Origin: an uncultured Bacilli bacterium
GTDB taxonomy: Bacteria > Bacillota_I > Bacilli_A > RF39 > UBA660
DNA length: 35,479 bases
Reading direction: 5' to 3'
Assembly (NCBI GenBank): GCA_944350445.1
Contig: CALVOW010000016.1
Coordinates: forward strand, 1 to 35,479
Shown here: one piece after another, positions 23,304 to 31,577 of the stretch
Position numbering within the stretch: position 1 is the stretch's first letter
Layout: the number at the start of each line of letters is the position of its first letter
Notes under the pieces: model-generated
What the model saw: only the letters and a program-made list of their open reading frames with translations
The model's database searches: none
What the model was told of the DNA's origin: nothing
Position numbers and translations under genes: made by a program

Positions 23304-25373
23304 ATGGCTCGTGAAACATCTTTATTGATGACAAGAAATTTTGGAATAATGGCACATATTGATGCAGGGAAAACAACTTGCACGGAACGTATTTTATTCC
23401 ATACAAAAAAAATCCATAAAATTGGTGAAACTCATGATGGTGAATCCCAAATGGACTGGATGGCTCAAGAACAAGAAAGAGGTATTACTATTACCAGTGC
23501 TGCAACAACAGCTTTCTGGAAAAAGTATCGTTTAAATATTATTGATACCCCAGGACATGTTGATTTTACTGTTGAAGTTAGTCGTAGTTTAAGAGTATTA
23601 GATGGAGCAGTTGCTTTAATTGATGCTCAAGCCGGAGTTGAACCACAAACAGAAACTGTTTGGCGTCAAGCTACTGAGTTTATGGTTCCAAGACTTATTT
23701 TTGCTAATAAAATGGATAAAATGGGGGCAGATTTTGTTTTTAGTTTAAAAACAATTGATAATCGTTTAGGAGTAAATGCTAAACCAATTGAATGGCCAAT
23801 TGGGGCTGAGACAGACTTTCGTGGAGTAATTGATTTAGTTACTATGAAAGCCTATGAATATGATGGAAAACAAGAAGAGGATGCAAAAGAAATTCCAATT
23901 CCTGCTGATTTAGTAGATATTGCTAATGAAAAACGTGAAGAATTAATTGAAGCAGTAGCTGAATTTGATGATGAAATGATGATGACCTATCTTGATGGGG
24001 GAGAAATTTCGGTTGAAATGATCAAAAAAGCTATTCGTAAAGGAACTCTTGAAGTTAAATTCTTCCCAGTTTTATGTGGAACAGCACTTGGAAATAAGGG
24101 TATTAAGTTATTGCTTGATGCTGTTATTGATTACTTACCATCACCACTTGATATTCCATCAATTGAAGGAGTAACTTTAGATGGTGAAAAGACAGTACGT
24201 CATCCAAGTGATGATGAACCATTTAGTGCTTTAGCATTCAAAGTAATGACTGATCCATATGTTGGACGTTTAACGTTCTTCCGTGTTTATTCAGGACATT
24301 TGTCTAGTGGTTCTTATGTTTTAAATTCAACTAAAGATTCCAAGGAAAGAGTTGGACGTATATTACAAATGCATGCTAATCATCGTACAGAAATTACTGA
24401 TGTTTATACAGGAGATATTGCTGCTGCAGTTGGTTTAAAAAATACAACTACTGGTGATACATTATGTGATGAGAAAAAACCAGTTATCTTAGAGCAAATG
24501 GAATTCCCAGAACCTGTTATTGAACTTGCGGTTGAACCAAAATCAAAGGCTGACCAAGAAAAAATGGGAACGGCTTTACAAAAATTAGCTGAAGAAGATC
24601 CAACCTTTAAAGTTCACACTAATCATGAAACTGGTCAAACAGTTATCGCTGGAATGGGTGAACTTCACTTAGATATTTTGGTTGATCGTTTGAAAAGAGA
24701 ATTCCAAGTTGAAGCTAATATTGGTAAACCCCAAGTTGCTTATCGTGAGACCATTAAACAAGCAGGTGAATGTGAAGGTAAATATATTAAACAATCTGGT
24801 GGACGTGGACAATATGGACATGTTTGGATTAAGTTTGAGCCAAATCCTGATAAAGGCTATGAATTTGTTGATGAAATTGTTGGTGGAGTAGTTCCTCGTG
24901 AATATATTCCAGTTGTTGACAAAGGTTTACAAGAAGCTTTACAATCTGGTGTTTTAGCTGGATACCCAATGATTGATGTTAAAGCAACTTTATTTGATGG
25001 TTCTTATCATGAAGTTGACTCAAACGAAATGGCTTTCAAGATTGCTGCAAGTTTTGCTTTAAAAGAAGCTAAAAATAAATGTAAACCAGTTCTTCTTGAA
25101 CCAATTATGAAAGTTGATGTAACTGTTCCAGATGAATATTTTGGTAATGTTATGGGTGATTTAATTAGTCGTCGTGGACGACCACTTGGTCAAGAAAATG
25201 TTGGTAATGCTATTAAATTAAGTGCAATGGTTCCACTTTCTGAAATGTTTGGATATGCTACTAGCTTACGTTCTAATACGCAAGGAAGAGGAAACTTTGT
25301 AATGCAATTTGATCATTATGAAGAAGTACCAGCTAATATTGCCGCTGAAATTATTAAAAAAAGTGGTAATTAA
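23304..25373 (+). CDS. fusA: Elongation factor G
   Basis: 689 residues. EF-G is the GTPase that drives translocation on the ribosome and, with RRF, recycling. G1 is AHIDAGKTT near residue 18, switch II is DTPGHVDF, G4 is NKMD, and [13 protein letters not shown] is the switch I region. The GTPase domain, domain II, and the C-terminal domains III-V ([14 protein letters not shown] and [15 protein letters not shown]) are complete. ATG at 23304 follows AAAGGAA, 14 nt after rpsG. It is typical of canonical EF-G rather than of TetM-type protection proteins, because it sits in the str operon and keeps the canonical domain IV tip. Confidence 0.98.
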   Translation: MARETSLLMTRNFGIMAHIDAGKTTCTERILFHTKKIHKIGETHDGESQMDWMAQEQERGITITSAATTAFWKKYRLNIIDTPGHVDFTVEVSRSLRVLDGAVALIDAQAGVEPQTETVWRQATEFMVPRLIFANKMDKMGADFVFSLKTIDNRLGVNAKPIEWPIGAETDFRGVIDLVTMKAYEYDGKQEEDAKEIPIPADLVDIANEKREELIEAVAEFDDEMMMTYLDGGEISVEMIKKAIRKGTLEVKFFPVLCGTALGNKGIKLLLDAVIDYLPSPLDIPSIEGVTLDGEKTVRHPSDDEPFSALAFKVMTDPYVGRLTFFRVYSGHLSSGSYVLNSTKDSKERVGRILQMHANHRTEITDVYTGDIAAAVGLKNTTTGDTLCDEKKPVILEQMEFPEPVIELAVEPKSKADQEKMGTALQKLAEEDPTFKVHTNHETGQTVIAGMGELHLDILVDRLKREFQVEANIGKPQVAYRETIKQAGECEGKYIKQSGGRGQYGHVWIKFEPNPDKGYEFVDEIVGGVVPREYIPVVDKGLQEALQSGVLAGYPMIDVKATLFDGSYHEVDSNEMAFKIAASFALKEAKNKCKPVLLEPIMKVDVTVPDEYFGNVMGDLISRRGRPLGQENVGNAIKLSAMVPLSEMFGYATSLRSNTQGRGNFVMQFDHYEEVPANIAAEIIKKSGN

Positions 25374-25446
25374 AAACTAAAAAATAATTGTCTTTATTAA
25401 AAAAAATGAAAAAAAGAGTTGTATTTTATTTAAATTTTAGATAGAA

Positions 25447-25452
25447 TATAAT
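25447..25452 (+). promoter_or_regulatory. Possible separate promoter for tuf
   Basis: A perfect TATAAT lies in the 106-nt gap between fusA and tuf. The -35 is poor (TTTTAT at 17 nt), so it may only add to readthrough from the operon. No terminator is seen between fusA and tuf. Confidence 0.35.
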
Positions 25453-25479
25453 AGTAAATTGAAAAGGAGGAATTTTAAT

Positions 25480-26664
25480 ATGGCAAAAGAAAAATTTAAT
25501 CGTAGTAAACCACATGTTAACATTGGTACAATTGGCCATGTTGACCATGGAAAAACTACTTTAACAGCTGCTATTACAAGTGTATTAGCACAAAAAGGTG
25601 GAGCAGCTAAGATGAACTATGAAGATATCGATAAAGCTCCAGAAGAAAAAGCACGTGGTATTACAATTAATACTGCACACGTTGAATATGAAACTGAAAA
25701 ACGTCATTATGCCCATGTAGACTGCCCAGGACATGCTGATTATGTTAAAAACATGATTACAGGTGCAGCTCAAATGGATGGAGCAATTCTTGTAATTGCT
25801 GCAACTGATGGACCAATGGCTCAAACTCGTGAACATATCTTACTTGCTCGTCAAGTTGGTGTACCAAAAATGGTTGTTTTCATGAACAAATGCGATATGG
25901 TTGATGATGAAGAATTATTAGAGTTAGTTGAAATGGAAATTCGTGATCTATTAAATGAATACGGATATGATGGTGACAATACTCCAATTATTCGTGGATC
26001 AGCCCTTAAAGCTCTTGAAGGGGATCCAAAATATGTAAAATCAATTGAAGAATTAATGGATGCAGTTGATGAATGGATTCCAACTCCAGTTCGTGATAAC
26101 GATAAACCATTCTTAATGAGTATTGAAGATGTTTTCACAATTACTGGTCGTGGAACTGTTGTTACAGGACGTGTTGAACGTGGACAATTAAAATTAAATG
26201 ATGAAGTTGAAATTGTTGGTATTAGACCTACTCAAAAGACTGTTGTTACAGGAATTGAAATGTTTAGAAAACAATTAGACTATGCTGAAGCAGGAGATAA
26301 TGCTGGAGTATTACTTCGTGGTATTGCTCGTGAAGATGTTGAACGTGGACAAGTTCTTGCTAAACCAGGAACAGTTACACCTCATACAAAATTCGAAGCA
26401 GAAGTTTACGTTCTTTCAAAAGAAGAAGGTGGACGTCATACTCCATTCTTTGCAAACTATCGTCCTCAATTCTATTTCCGTACTACTGATGTAACTGGTG
26501 TTATCGAGTTACCACAAGGAACAGAAATGGTTATGCCAGGAGATAATGTTACAATTACTGTTGAATTAATTCATCCAATTGCAATTGAACAAGGAACTAA
26601 ATTCTCAATCCGTGAAGGTGGAAGAACTGTTGGTGCTGGTTCAGTTAGCAAAATTATTAAATAA
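25480..26664 (+). CDS. tuf: Elongation factor Tu
   Basis: 394 residues, full length. EF-Tu brings aminoacyl-tRNA to the ribosome as a GTP complex. G1 is GHVDHGKTT, switch I has [14 protein letters not shown]3 is [12 protein letters not shown], and G4 is NKCD. Domains II and III are complete ([27 protein letters not shown]; the C-terminus [15 protein letters not shown]). ATG at 25480 follows AAGGAGG; seven extra codons upstream lie over that ribosome site. It is the last gene of the str operon and is followed by a terminator. Confidence 0.99.
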   Translation: MAKEKFNRSKPHVNIGTIGHVDHGKTTLTAAITSVLAQKGGAAKMNYEDIDKAPEEKARGITINTAHVEYETEKRHYAHVDCPGHADYVKNMITGAAQMDGAILVIAATDGPMAQTREHILLARQVGVPKMVVFMNKCDMVDDEELLELVEMEIRDLLNEYGYDGDNTPIIRGSALKALEGDPKYVKSIEELMDAVDEWIPTPVRDNDKPFLMSIEDVFTITGRGTVVTGRVERGQLKLNDEVEIVGIRPTQKTVVTGIEMFRKQLDYAEAGDNAGVLLRGIAREDVERGQVLAKPGTVTPHTKFEAEVYVLSKEEGGRHTPFFANYRPQFYFRTTDVTGVIELPQGTEMVMPGDNVTITVELIHPIAIEQGTKFSIREGGRTVGAGSVSKIIK

Positions 26665-26687
26665 TTAAACTCAATATGTAAAATTGA

Positions 26688-26719
26688 AATCAGGTAATAT
26701 TTGTTACTTGATTTTTTTT
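26688..26719 (+). terminator. Terminator of the str operon
   Basis: AATCAGGTAA (26688-26697) pairs with TTACTTGATT (26704-26713) with one G-U pair, then a run of T to 26719. Confidence 0.85.
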
Positions 26720-26746
26720 GCATAAATTAAAAAAACATGATATAAT
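26718..26746 (+). promoter_or_regulatory. Promoter of the M23 peptidase gene
   Basis: TTGCAT (26718-26723), 17 nt, TATAAT (26741-26746). The -35 begins inside the T run of the tuf terminator, a very tight arrangement. Confidence 0.7.
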
Positions 26747-26770
26747 TTCTAATATAAAGGATATGATGAT

Positions 26771-27973
26771 ATGAAAATAAAGAAAATATTTACTTTTTTA
26801 ATATTTTTAATGTTACTTTTTACAATTCCTAAAGTAGAGGCAAAAACACTTCGAGATTTAAAAAATGAATTGGCGGAATTAAAAAAACAAAAAGAAGATA
26901 ATGAGGCTGAAAAAGAATTAACTGAGGCCGAACTTAGTGCTATTAATAAAAACATTGAGGCAACAGCTAATAAAATAACAGAAAGTGAAAATACAATTCA
27001 AAAATTAAATGAAGAAATTATTGAATTAAATGAACAAGCAGAGCAAAGAGATTTAGAAATAAAAGAAATAATGCATTTTTTACAAATATCTAGTGGTGAA
27101 AGTGCTTATTTGGAATATATATTTGGAGCTAAAGATATTACAGACTTTATTTATCGAAGTGCAATTAGTGAGCAACTTGTATCTTATAATGAAGAATTAA
27201 TTGCTGAATATAATGATACAATCAAGAAAAATCAAGAAAAAGAAAAAGAATTAGAACTCGAAATGGAAGAATTGGCTAAAAAACAAGCTGAGTTAGAAGT
27301 AAATTTAGAACAATTAGGTTCAGAATTAGCTGCAATTTCTGATGTATCGATGACAATTGATGAAGAAATTGCTGCTCAAGAAAAGATAATAGCTTATTAT
27401 GAAGATACTATGCAATGTGGTTTAGACGAAGACATTACTACTTGTGGAACAATTCCTTATTCTGGTAATTTTATTCGACCTGTAACAAGTGGTAGAATAA
27501 CAAGTGTTTTTGGTTATCGTTGTTATACTAGAAATAATGGTGTTTATTATTGTGGATATCATAATGGAATAGATATTGCTGGAGGAGGAACACAAGTTTA
27601 TGCTGCTGCTCCAGGAACTGTAGCTGCCGTTATGTATCATCAAAGTTGTGGTGGAAATAAAGTTTTTATTCATCATAATGTTGGTGGTAATTATTATACA
27701 ACGGGTTATTATCATTTAAAATCTTATAATGTCAAAGTTGGAGACTATGTCGATCAAAACACTGTCATTGGAATTATGGGTGGTGGATCAGATACTTGGT
27801 ACTACGATAAATGTACAACCGGACAACATTTACATTTCTCAGTTGCAACGGGACTTTATATGAAAGATTATCTGAGTTGGTCAACTTATGAATCAAGAAA
27901 TATTAATCCTACAAGTGTTGTTAATTTCCCCGGCTCAGGTGTTTGGTTTTCTAATCGAATAACACGTTATTAA
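26771..27973 (+). CDS. Secreted M23 (LytM-type) peptidoglycan endopeptidase with coiled coil
   Basis: 400 residues. A signal peptide (KIFTFLIFLMLLFTIPKVEA) with a likely cut after VEA is followed by a long Glu/Lys/Leu-rich coiled coil at about residues 25-215, as in EnvC- and PcsB-type proteins. The C-terminal M23 domain begins near RPVTSGRITSVFGYR. The zinc ligands are seen: His264 and Asp268 in HNGIDIAG, and His353-x-His355 in HLHFS. M23 enzymes cut peptide crosslinks in the cell wall, and coiled-coil members often act in cell separation under FtsEX control. No ftsEX is adjacent. Six Cys in and before the catalytic domain may form disulfides. Two earlier ATGs at 26763 and 26766 open only a tiny out-of-frame reading; ATG 26771 is the gene start. 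Confidence 0.94.
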   Translation: MKIKKIFTFLIFLMLLFTIPKVEAKTLRDLKNELAELKKQKEDNEAEKELTEAELSAINKNIEATANKITESENTIQKLNEEIIELNEQAEQRDLEIKEIMHFLQISSGESAYLEYIFGAKDITDFIYRSAISEQLVSYNEELIAEYNDTIKKNQEKEKELELEMEELAKKQAELEVNLEQLGSELAAISDVSMTIDEEIAAQEKIIAYYEDTMQCGLDEDITTCGTIPYSGNFIRPVTSGRITSVFGYRCYTRNNGVYYCGYHNGIDIAGGGTQVYAAAPGTVAAVMYHQSCGGNKVFIHHNVGGNYYTTGYYHLKSYNVKVGDYVDQNTVIGIMGGGSDTWYYDKCTTGQHLHFSVATGLYMKDYLSWSTYESRNINPTSVVNFPGSGVWFSNRITRY

Positions 27974-27976
27974 AAT

Positions 27977-28003
27977 AAAAAAATAGAGAAATCTATTTTT
28001 TTT
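27977..28003 (+). terminator. Terminator of the M23 peptidase gene
   Basis: A7TAGA (27977-27987), loop GAAA, TCTAT7 (27992 on). Symmetric A and T runs would let it work in both directions. Confidence 0.85.
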
Positions 28004-28049
28004 GACATTTATTTATCATTAATTATTTTATAATTTTTTTGGTGATATT

Positions 28050-28220
28050 ATGAAAGTTAAAATATTTGATGAAGAACATGAAAGTGATTTAGAAAAAAGT
28101 ATTAATACCTTTTTAGCTGATAATGAAGTCGAAGTTGTTGATATAAAATTTCAAACAGCGGTGTCTGTTTTTTCTGAAGAGCAAATATTTTGTTTTTCAG
28201 CTATGATTATTTACTATTAA
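28050..28220 (+). CDS. Cse60-like small protein (sporulation Cse60 family)
   Basis: 56 residues, short and easily missed. It reads MKVKIFDEEHESDLEKSIN, then NEVEVVDIKFQTAV, and ends QIFCFSAMIIYY. I recognise this as the Cse60 family: KVKIFDEEHE at the start, a central VxDIK strand, and QIYCFSAMI at the end are its hallmarks. Cse60 of Bacillus is made in the forespore-stage mother cell under sigma-E; its biochemical role is unknown, and relatives occur in bacteria not known to form spores. ATG at 28050 follows GGTGA at 5 nt. Its stop codon shares TTAA (28217-28220) with the stop of the opposite gene. A TTGACA at 28003-28008 lies upstream but without a well-spaced -10. Confidence 0.8.
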   Translation: MKVKIFDEEHESDLEKSINTFLADNEVEVVDIKFQTAVSVFSEEQIFCFSAMIIYY

Positions 28221-28456
28221 AGCATATACATATTATCATTGTCATCTAAATTATTTTTTAAAAAGGTAGGTTTTCCACTTTCTAATTTATTTAATCTATT
28301 TTCAAGAACTCTAACTTGTCTTTCTAATCTGGTTATTTTATTATTTAATCTTTCAAACATCATTTCGTTAAAATTTCCTTGCATATGATTAGGATTGAAT
28401 CCAGGATTCATATTCCCTTGATTCATATCATTAAAATAAGGCATTTGATTATTCAT
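28217..28456 (-). CDS. Small Asn/Met-rich protein with a coiled coil
   Basis: 79 residues. The first 30 are rich in Asn, Met, Gln and Pro (MNNQMPYFNDMNQGNMNPGF). A clear coiled coil with regular Leu spacing follows at about 35-62 (NNKITRLERQVRVLENRLN), then a short acidic tail. I do not know the family. The composition is like that of small spore coat or self-assembling proteins, and its convergent partner is the Cse60-like gene, but a shared function is only a suggestion. ATG at 28456 follows AAAGGAGG, a strong site, which supports real translation. No signal peptide is visible. Confidence 0.7.
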   Translation of the reverse strand: MNNQMPYFNDMNQGNMNPGFNPNHMQGNFNEMMFERLNNKITRLERQVRVLENRLNKLESGKPTFLKNNLDDNDNMYML

Positions 28457-28532
28457 AATTCCTCCTTTAATTTATTATATGTACTTTTTTAAATAATGTT
28501 TTTGTTGTATAATATTTTTAAAAAGGTGAATT

Positions 28533-29168
28533 ATGCGACAAAGAAATGTAAAAAATAAAGAAGAAATTATTAAAAATTCTAAGTATTTTATAGAAAATCC
28601 TAGGGAGTATAAAGGTGTTTGGCAACAAGCATTTAATAATTCTAATCCAATTCATATTGAAATTGGTTCCGGAAAAGGAAAATTTATTATTGAAAATGCT
28701 AAAAGAAATCCACATATTAATTATATTGGTATTGAAAAACAAGATAGTATATTGGCTCTTGCTTTAAAAAAGATAGATCAAAATATTTCTAATCTTTTAT
28801 TTCTTCGTTTAGATGCTTCGAATATCGAAGATGTTTTTGATAGAGAAATAACCACAATTTATTTAAACTTTTCTGATCCATGGCCAAAAAAAAGACATGC
28901 CAAGAGAAGATTAACAAGTGAAATGTTTTTAGATAAATATGAAAAAATTTTTAAAAACGATAATCATATTGTTATGAAAACTGATAATAAAGATTTATTT
29001 TGTTATAGTATAAAAACTTTAAATAATAAAGGTTATTATATTGAAAATATTACTTTTGATTTAGCTAGTTTAAAAGATGAAGATAATATTTTAACTGAAT
29101 ATGAAGAAAAATTTACAAAACTTAACAATCCAATTTATAAAATTGAGGTTATAAAGAAGAAAAAATAA
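28533..29168 (+). CDS. trmB: tRNA (guanine-N7-)-methyltransferase
   Basis: 211 residues. TrmB uses SAM to make m7G46 in the variable loop of tRNAs. It begins with MRQRNVKN, then the SAM-binding IHIEIGSGKGKFI, YIGIEKQDS for the acidic ribose contact, and the diagnostic FSDPWPKKRHAKRRL, with the catalytic Asp in SDPWPK. The C-terminus has the TEYEEKF signature of the family. It is full length. ATG at 28533 follows AAAGGTGA, and a TATAAT lies at 28508-28513. It appears to be a single gene ahead of the envelope operon. Confidence 0.97.
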   Translation: MRQRNVKNKEEIIKNSKYFIENPREYKGVWQQAFNNSNPIHIEIGSGKGKFIIENAKRNPHINYIGIEKQDSILALALKKIDQNISNLLFLRLDASNIEDVFDREITTIYLNFSDPWPKKRHAKRRLTSEMFLDKYEKIFKNDNHIVMKTDNKDLFCYSIKTLNNKGYYIENITFDLASLKDEDNILTEYEEKFTKLNNPIYKIEVIKKKK

Positions 29169-29198
29169 CAAAAAGGTCTATATATTTATGAAAAAATT

Positions 29199-29207
29199 TG
29201 TTATAAT
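29199..29207 (+). promoter_or_regulatory. Extended -10 promoter of the envelope operon
   Basis: TGTTATAAT, TGn plus perfect -10, with no clear -35. The start would be near 29214, about 14 nt before the ATG of the lipoprotein. Confidence 0.55.
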
Positions 29208-29227
29208 GAACATAGAGTAGGTGAAAT

Positions 29228-29890
29228 ATGAAAAAATTTGTATGTCTCACTCTGATTTTATTTCTTTTTACTGGGTGTACAATTACAAAAATAGAAGAAG
29301 AAAGTTTTGACAGTATTATAAATACTGTTTTATATAAAGATAGTAATTTAGCTAATGTATCATTTGAAGGCTATAAATTTTATTTACCAAGAGGTTTAAC
29401 TGTTTCTAGTCAGAATCAAACGAATTTAGAAATTAAAGATAAAAAAAATAAATATTATTTATACGTTGATACGGTTTCTTACTATTATAAAACAAAAGAA
29501 GAACATCAAGATGATGCTAATTTATTTTATTCCAAAACGTTAAGTAATGGCTCGCAATTTGGTTATATTGATATTTCCAAAATAGAAGATAAATATTTTT
29601 TAGAAGTGATGTATAATTATGCTAAGATAGAATCATATGTTGATGAAGATAGTTTATACGAAGCTTTTTTAAATATTAGTTATATTTTATCAACTATTAA
29701 TTTTAATGATAGTACGATTCAATATAAATTAAATAATCAAGAATTAGAAACAACAACTGAAGAATTTGATATTTTTAAATCGAAAAAAGATAGTGATAAC
29801 TTCTTGCAATATATAGAGGAATTTGATAAATATGAAGCTAAAACTAATACAACTAATGATCAAGATATAATTAGTACATATGAAGATTAG
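29228..29890 (+). CDS. Lipoprotein of unknown function, first gene of the envelope operon
   Basis: 220 residues. The signal peptide MKKFVCLTLILFL ends in lipobox FTGC, so Cys17 would carry the lipid. The body is about 140 residues of mixed alpha/beta (ANVSFEGYKFYLPRGLTV; YYLYVDTVSYYYK) followed by an acidic, Thr-rich tail without structure. I do not recognise a named family; the layout is reminiscent of small PsbP/MOG1-like lipid-anchored domains, at low confidence. ATG at 29228 follows AGGTGA. Twelve nt separate it from the next gene, so it is co-transcribed with the disordered protein, DUF948 and YtxH genes. Confidence 0.75.
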   Translation: MKKFVCLTLILFLFTGCTITKIEEESFDSIINTVLYKDSNLANVSFEGYKFYLPRGLTVSSQNQTNLEIKDKKNKYYLYVDTVSYYYKTKEEHQDDANLFYSKTLSNGSQFGYIDISKIEDKYFLEVMYNYAKIESYVDEDSLYEAFLNISYILSTINFNDSTIQYKLNNQELETTTEEFDIFKSKKDSDNFLQYIEEFDKYEAKTNTTNDQDIISTYED

Positions 29891-29902
29891 GAAGGTGATA
29901 AT

Positions 29903-30805
29903 ATGGGATTTATGGACAAACTTAAAAATATCTTTTTTGAAGAAGAAGAGGAAGAAGAAATAACTGAAGCTCCTCCTAAAAAAGAAAAAGAGGTAATTGC
30001 TAAAAAGGTGGAAATTCCAAAACGAAAAAAAGAAGTAGCAGAGATAAAACCAGTACTTCTAAAAGAAGAAAAAGAAATTGAAGTAGAAAAACCTCGGGTA
30101 GTTGAAGAGAAAAAAGAAAATGTAAAAATAAATACAGATTTAATTTTTGATGATGATGATTTCATTATTGATACCAAAAAAACTCTGAAAAAAGAAGAGG
30201 ATTTCTATACAAGAAAAAGTGAATCTACCATATATAAAACAAGAGAAAATAGAGATCTTTACAAAAAGGAGGAGGTTAGACCAAGAGAAACTACCAAATA
30301 TGAATATGGCTCTAATAAACCAAAAACAGAAGGTAAAACATTTACACCTTCACCAATAATTTCTCCTATTTATGGAATTTTAGATAAAAATTACAAAAAA
30401 GAAGAAGTAAAGGAAAAAAAAGAAATTAGAATTTCTAGTAGACCAATAAAAATGGATTTGGATAGTGTTAGAAATAAAGCTTTTGGTGATTTAGAATATG
30501 AATTATTTGATAATACACCAAGTAAAGAAGATTTAGAAGAAAAAGAGATTCAAAAAGAAATACCAAAAAGAGAAATAAAGAAGATTTATGATATGTCTAA
30601 AGTTTCAAAACCAGCTATTGAAAAAGTAACATTAGGTGAAGCCGATGATTATTTTAATGATTTAGGCTTAGCGTATAACACAGATTATAAAGATATATCT
30701 AAAGATATAAACGATGGAAAGGTTTCTTTAAAAGAAGAAAAAGGCGATAAGTTAGAAGATAATTTATTTGATTTGATAGAATCTATGTATGATAAGGAGG
30801 ATTAA
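29903..30805 (+). CDS. Charged, mostly disordered cytoplasmic protein
   Basis: 300 residues. The first ten, MGFMDKLKNI, could be an amphipathic membrane-binding helix as in SepF. Next come an unbroken run of acidic residues (FFEEEEEEEI) and about 100 residues of Lys/Glu repeats. A conserved-looking island PSPIISPIYGILDKNYKKEE lies near residues 145-166, and the C-terminal 60 residues carry EADDYFNDLGLAYNTDYKDI. The SepF/DUF552 fold is absent, so it is not SepF despite the similar start. Islands in disorder suggest a scaffold that binds partners. ATG at 29903 has GAAGGTGA upstream; the next gene begins 2 nt after its stop. The position between a lipoprotein and the DUF948/YtxH pair suggests work at the membrane. 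Confidence 0.7.
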   Translation: MGFMDKLKNIFFEEEEEEEITEAPPKKEKEVIAKKVEIPKRKKEVAEIKPVLLKEEKEIEVEKPRVVEEKKENVKINTDLIFDDDDFIIDTKKTLKKEEDFYTRKSESTIYKTRENRDLYKKEEVRPRETTKYEYGSNKPKTEGKTFTPSPIISPIYGILDKNYKKEEVKEKKEIRISSRPIKMDLDSVRNKAFGDLEYELFDNTPSKEDLEEKEIQKEIPKREIKKIYDMSKVSKPAIEKVTLGEADDYFNDLGLAYNTDYKDISKDINDGKVSLKEEKGDKLEDNLFDLIESMYDKED

Positions 30806-30807
30806 AA

Positions 30808-31095
30808 ATGGATTTTTTATTAATTTTGCTTACAGTTTTAGGTATAATTCTGATAATTGTTCTAATAATATTATTTGTAAGGTTAAACTTTACAATTTCT
30901 AAAGTTGATGCTTTATTAGATGATATATCTAAAAAATTAAATACAGTTAATCATGTATTTGATGTTGTTGATAAGATAACAGATTCTGTCTCTCTAATAA
31001 ATGATCGATTAGTAGATATAATAGTATCATTTCTTGCAAATTTATTTTCAAAAAGAAAAAATAAAAAAGCCACAGAAGAAGAGGAGGAATTTTAA
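30808..31095 (+). CDS. DUF948-type membrane protein (YtxG-like)
   Basis: 95 residues. One N-terminal membrane helix (LLILLTVLGIILIIVLIILFV) is followed by an amphipathic helical segment with heptads (SKVDALLDDISKKLNTVNHV; VVDKITDSVSLINDRL) and a basic then acidic end (SKRKNKKATEEEEEF). This is the layout of DUF948 proteins such as Bacillus YtxG, a general-stress protein usually paired with YtxH. ATG at 30808 follows AAGGAGG. The last base of its stop is the first base of the next ATG (TAATG at 31093-31097), so translation is coupled. Confidence 0.8.
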   Translation: MDFLLILLTVLGIILIIVLIILFVRLNFTISKVDALLDDISKKLNTVNHVFDVVDKITDSVSLINDRLVDIIVSFLANLFSKRKNKKATEEEEEF

Positions 31096-31526
31096 TGGCA
31101 AAGAAAAGTGTTGGTAATTTAGTTTTAGGAATTGCGATTGGAGCAAGTTTAGGAATTTTATTTGCACCAAAGAAAGGTAGTCAAACAAGACGTGAATTAA
31201 AAGAAAAAATGCTAGATTTAGTTTCAAGAGCTAAGGAATTAAGCATTAGTGATGTTTCCAAAATGATTGAAGAAAGAATAGCAGAGATTCGTCGTGATTT
31301 AAATGATCTAGATAAAGAGAAAGTATTAAAAATTGCAAAGAAAAAGTCAGAAGATATTAAAAGAAAATGTCAAGAATTAGTTGATTTAGCAATTGAAAAG
31401 GGTACTCCGGTTTTAAAAGATGCTGCTATTGATGTTCGAGATAAAACAATTGATGTAATGCAAGATATAATAAAAAAATTAGAAAATCTTGAAGCCAATA
31501 CAAAAAAATTAGATAATAAAGCTTAA
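31095..31526 (+). CDS. YtxH-like protein
   Basis: 143 residues. The N-terminus SVGNLVLGIAIGASLGILFAPKKGSQTRRELKEK is diagnostic for the YtxH family: one short Gly/Ala-rich membrane helix followed by FAPKKG and RxELKEK. The rest is a long amphipathic helix with many Lys and Glu, similar to apolipoprotein-like or LEA-like helices. YtxH of Bacillus is a sigma-B general-stress protein of unknown biochemistry. ATG at 31095 overlaps the preceding stop, with GAGGAGG upstream. It is the last gene of the operon, followed by a strong hairpin. Confidence 0.88.
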   Translation: MAKKSVGNLVLGIAIGASLGILFAPKKGSQTRRELKEKMLDLVSRAKELSISDVSKMIEERIAEIRRDLNDLDKEKVLKIAKKKSEDIKRKCQELVDLAIEKGTPVLKDAAIDVRDKTIDVMQDIIKKLENLEANTKKLDNKA

Positions 31527-31533
31527 ATAATTA

Positions 31534-31566
31534 AAAGGTTACTGCCATAAATGGGTAGTAACCTTT
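31534..31566. terminator. Strong hairpin between ytxH-like gene and Rpn-like gene
   Basis: AAAGGTTACT (31534-31543) pairs perfectly with AGTAACCTTT (31557-31566). Only three T end the arm and AATATT follows, so it is a weak intrinsic terminator; it may serve both converging genes. Confidence 0.55.
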
Positions 31567-31577
31567 AATATTAACGA

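Noticed and set aside
27422..27715. Antisense reading frame rich in Ser, Thr and Ile opposite the M23 domain
   Set aside because: It mirrors the codon pattern of the M23 gene, has no ribosome site and has low-complexity composition. It is a shadow of the real gene.
29887..30177. Ser/Phe-rich antisense frame opposite the disordered protein gene
   Set aside because: It comes only from the GAA/AAA codons of the sense strand read backward, and no start signal is present.
29903..30805. SepF cell-division protein
   Set aside because: The start MGFMDKLKNI is like SepF, but the C-terminal SepF (DUF552) domain is absent.
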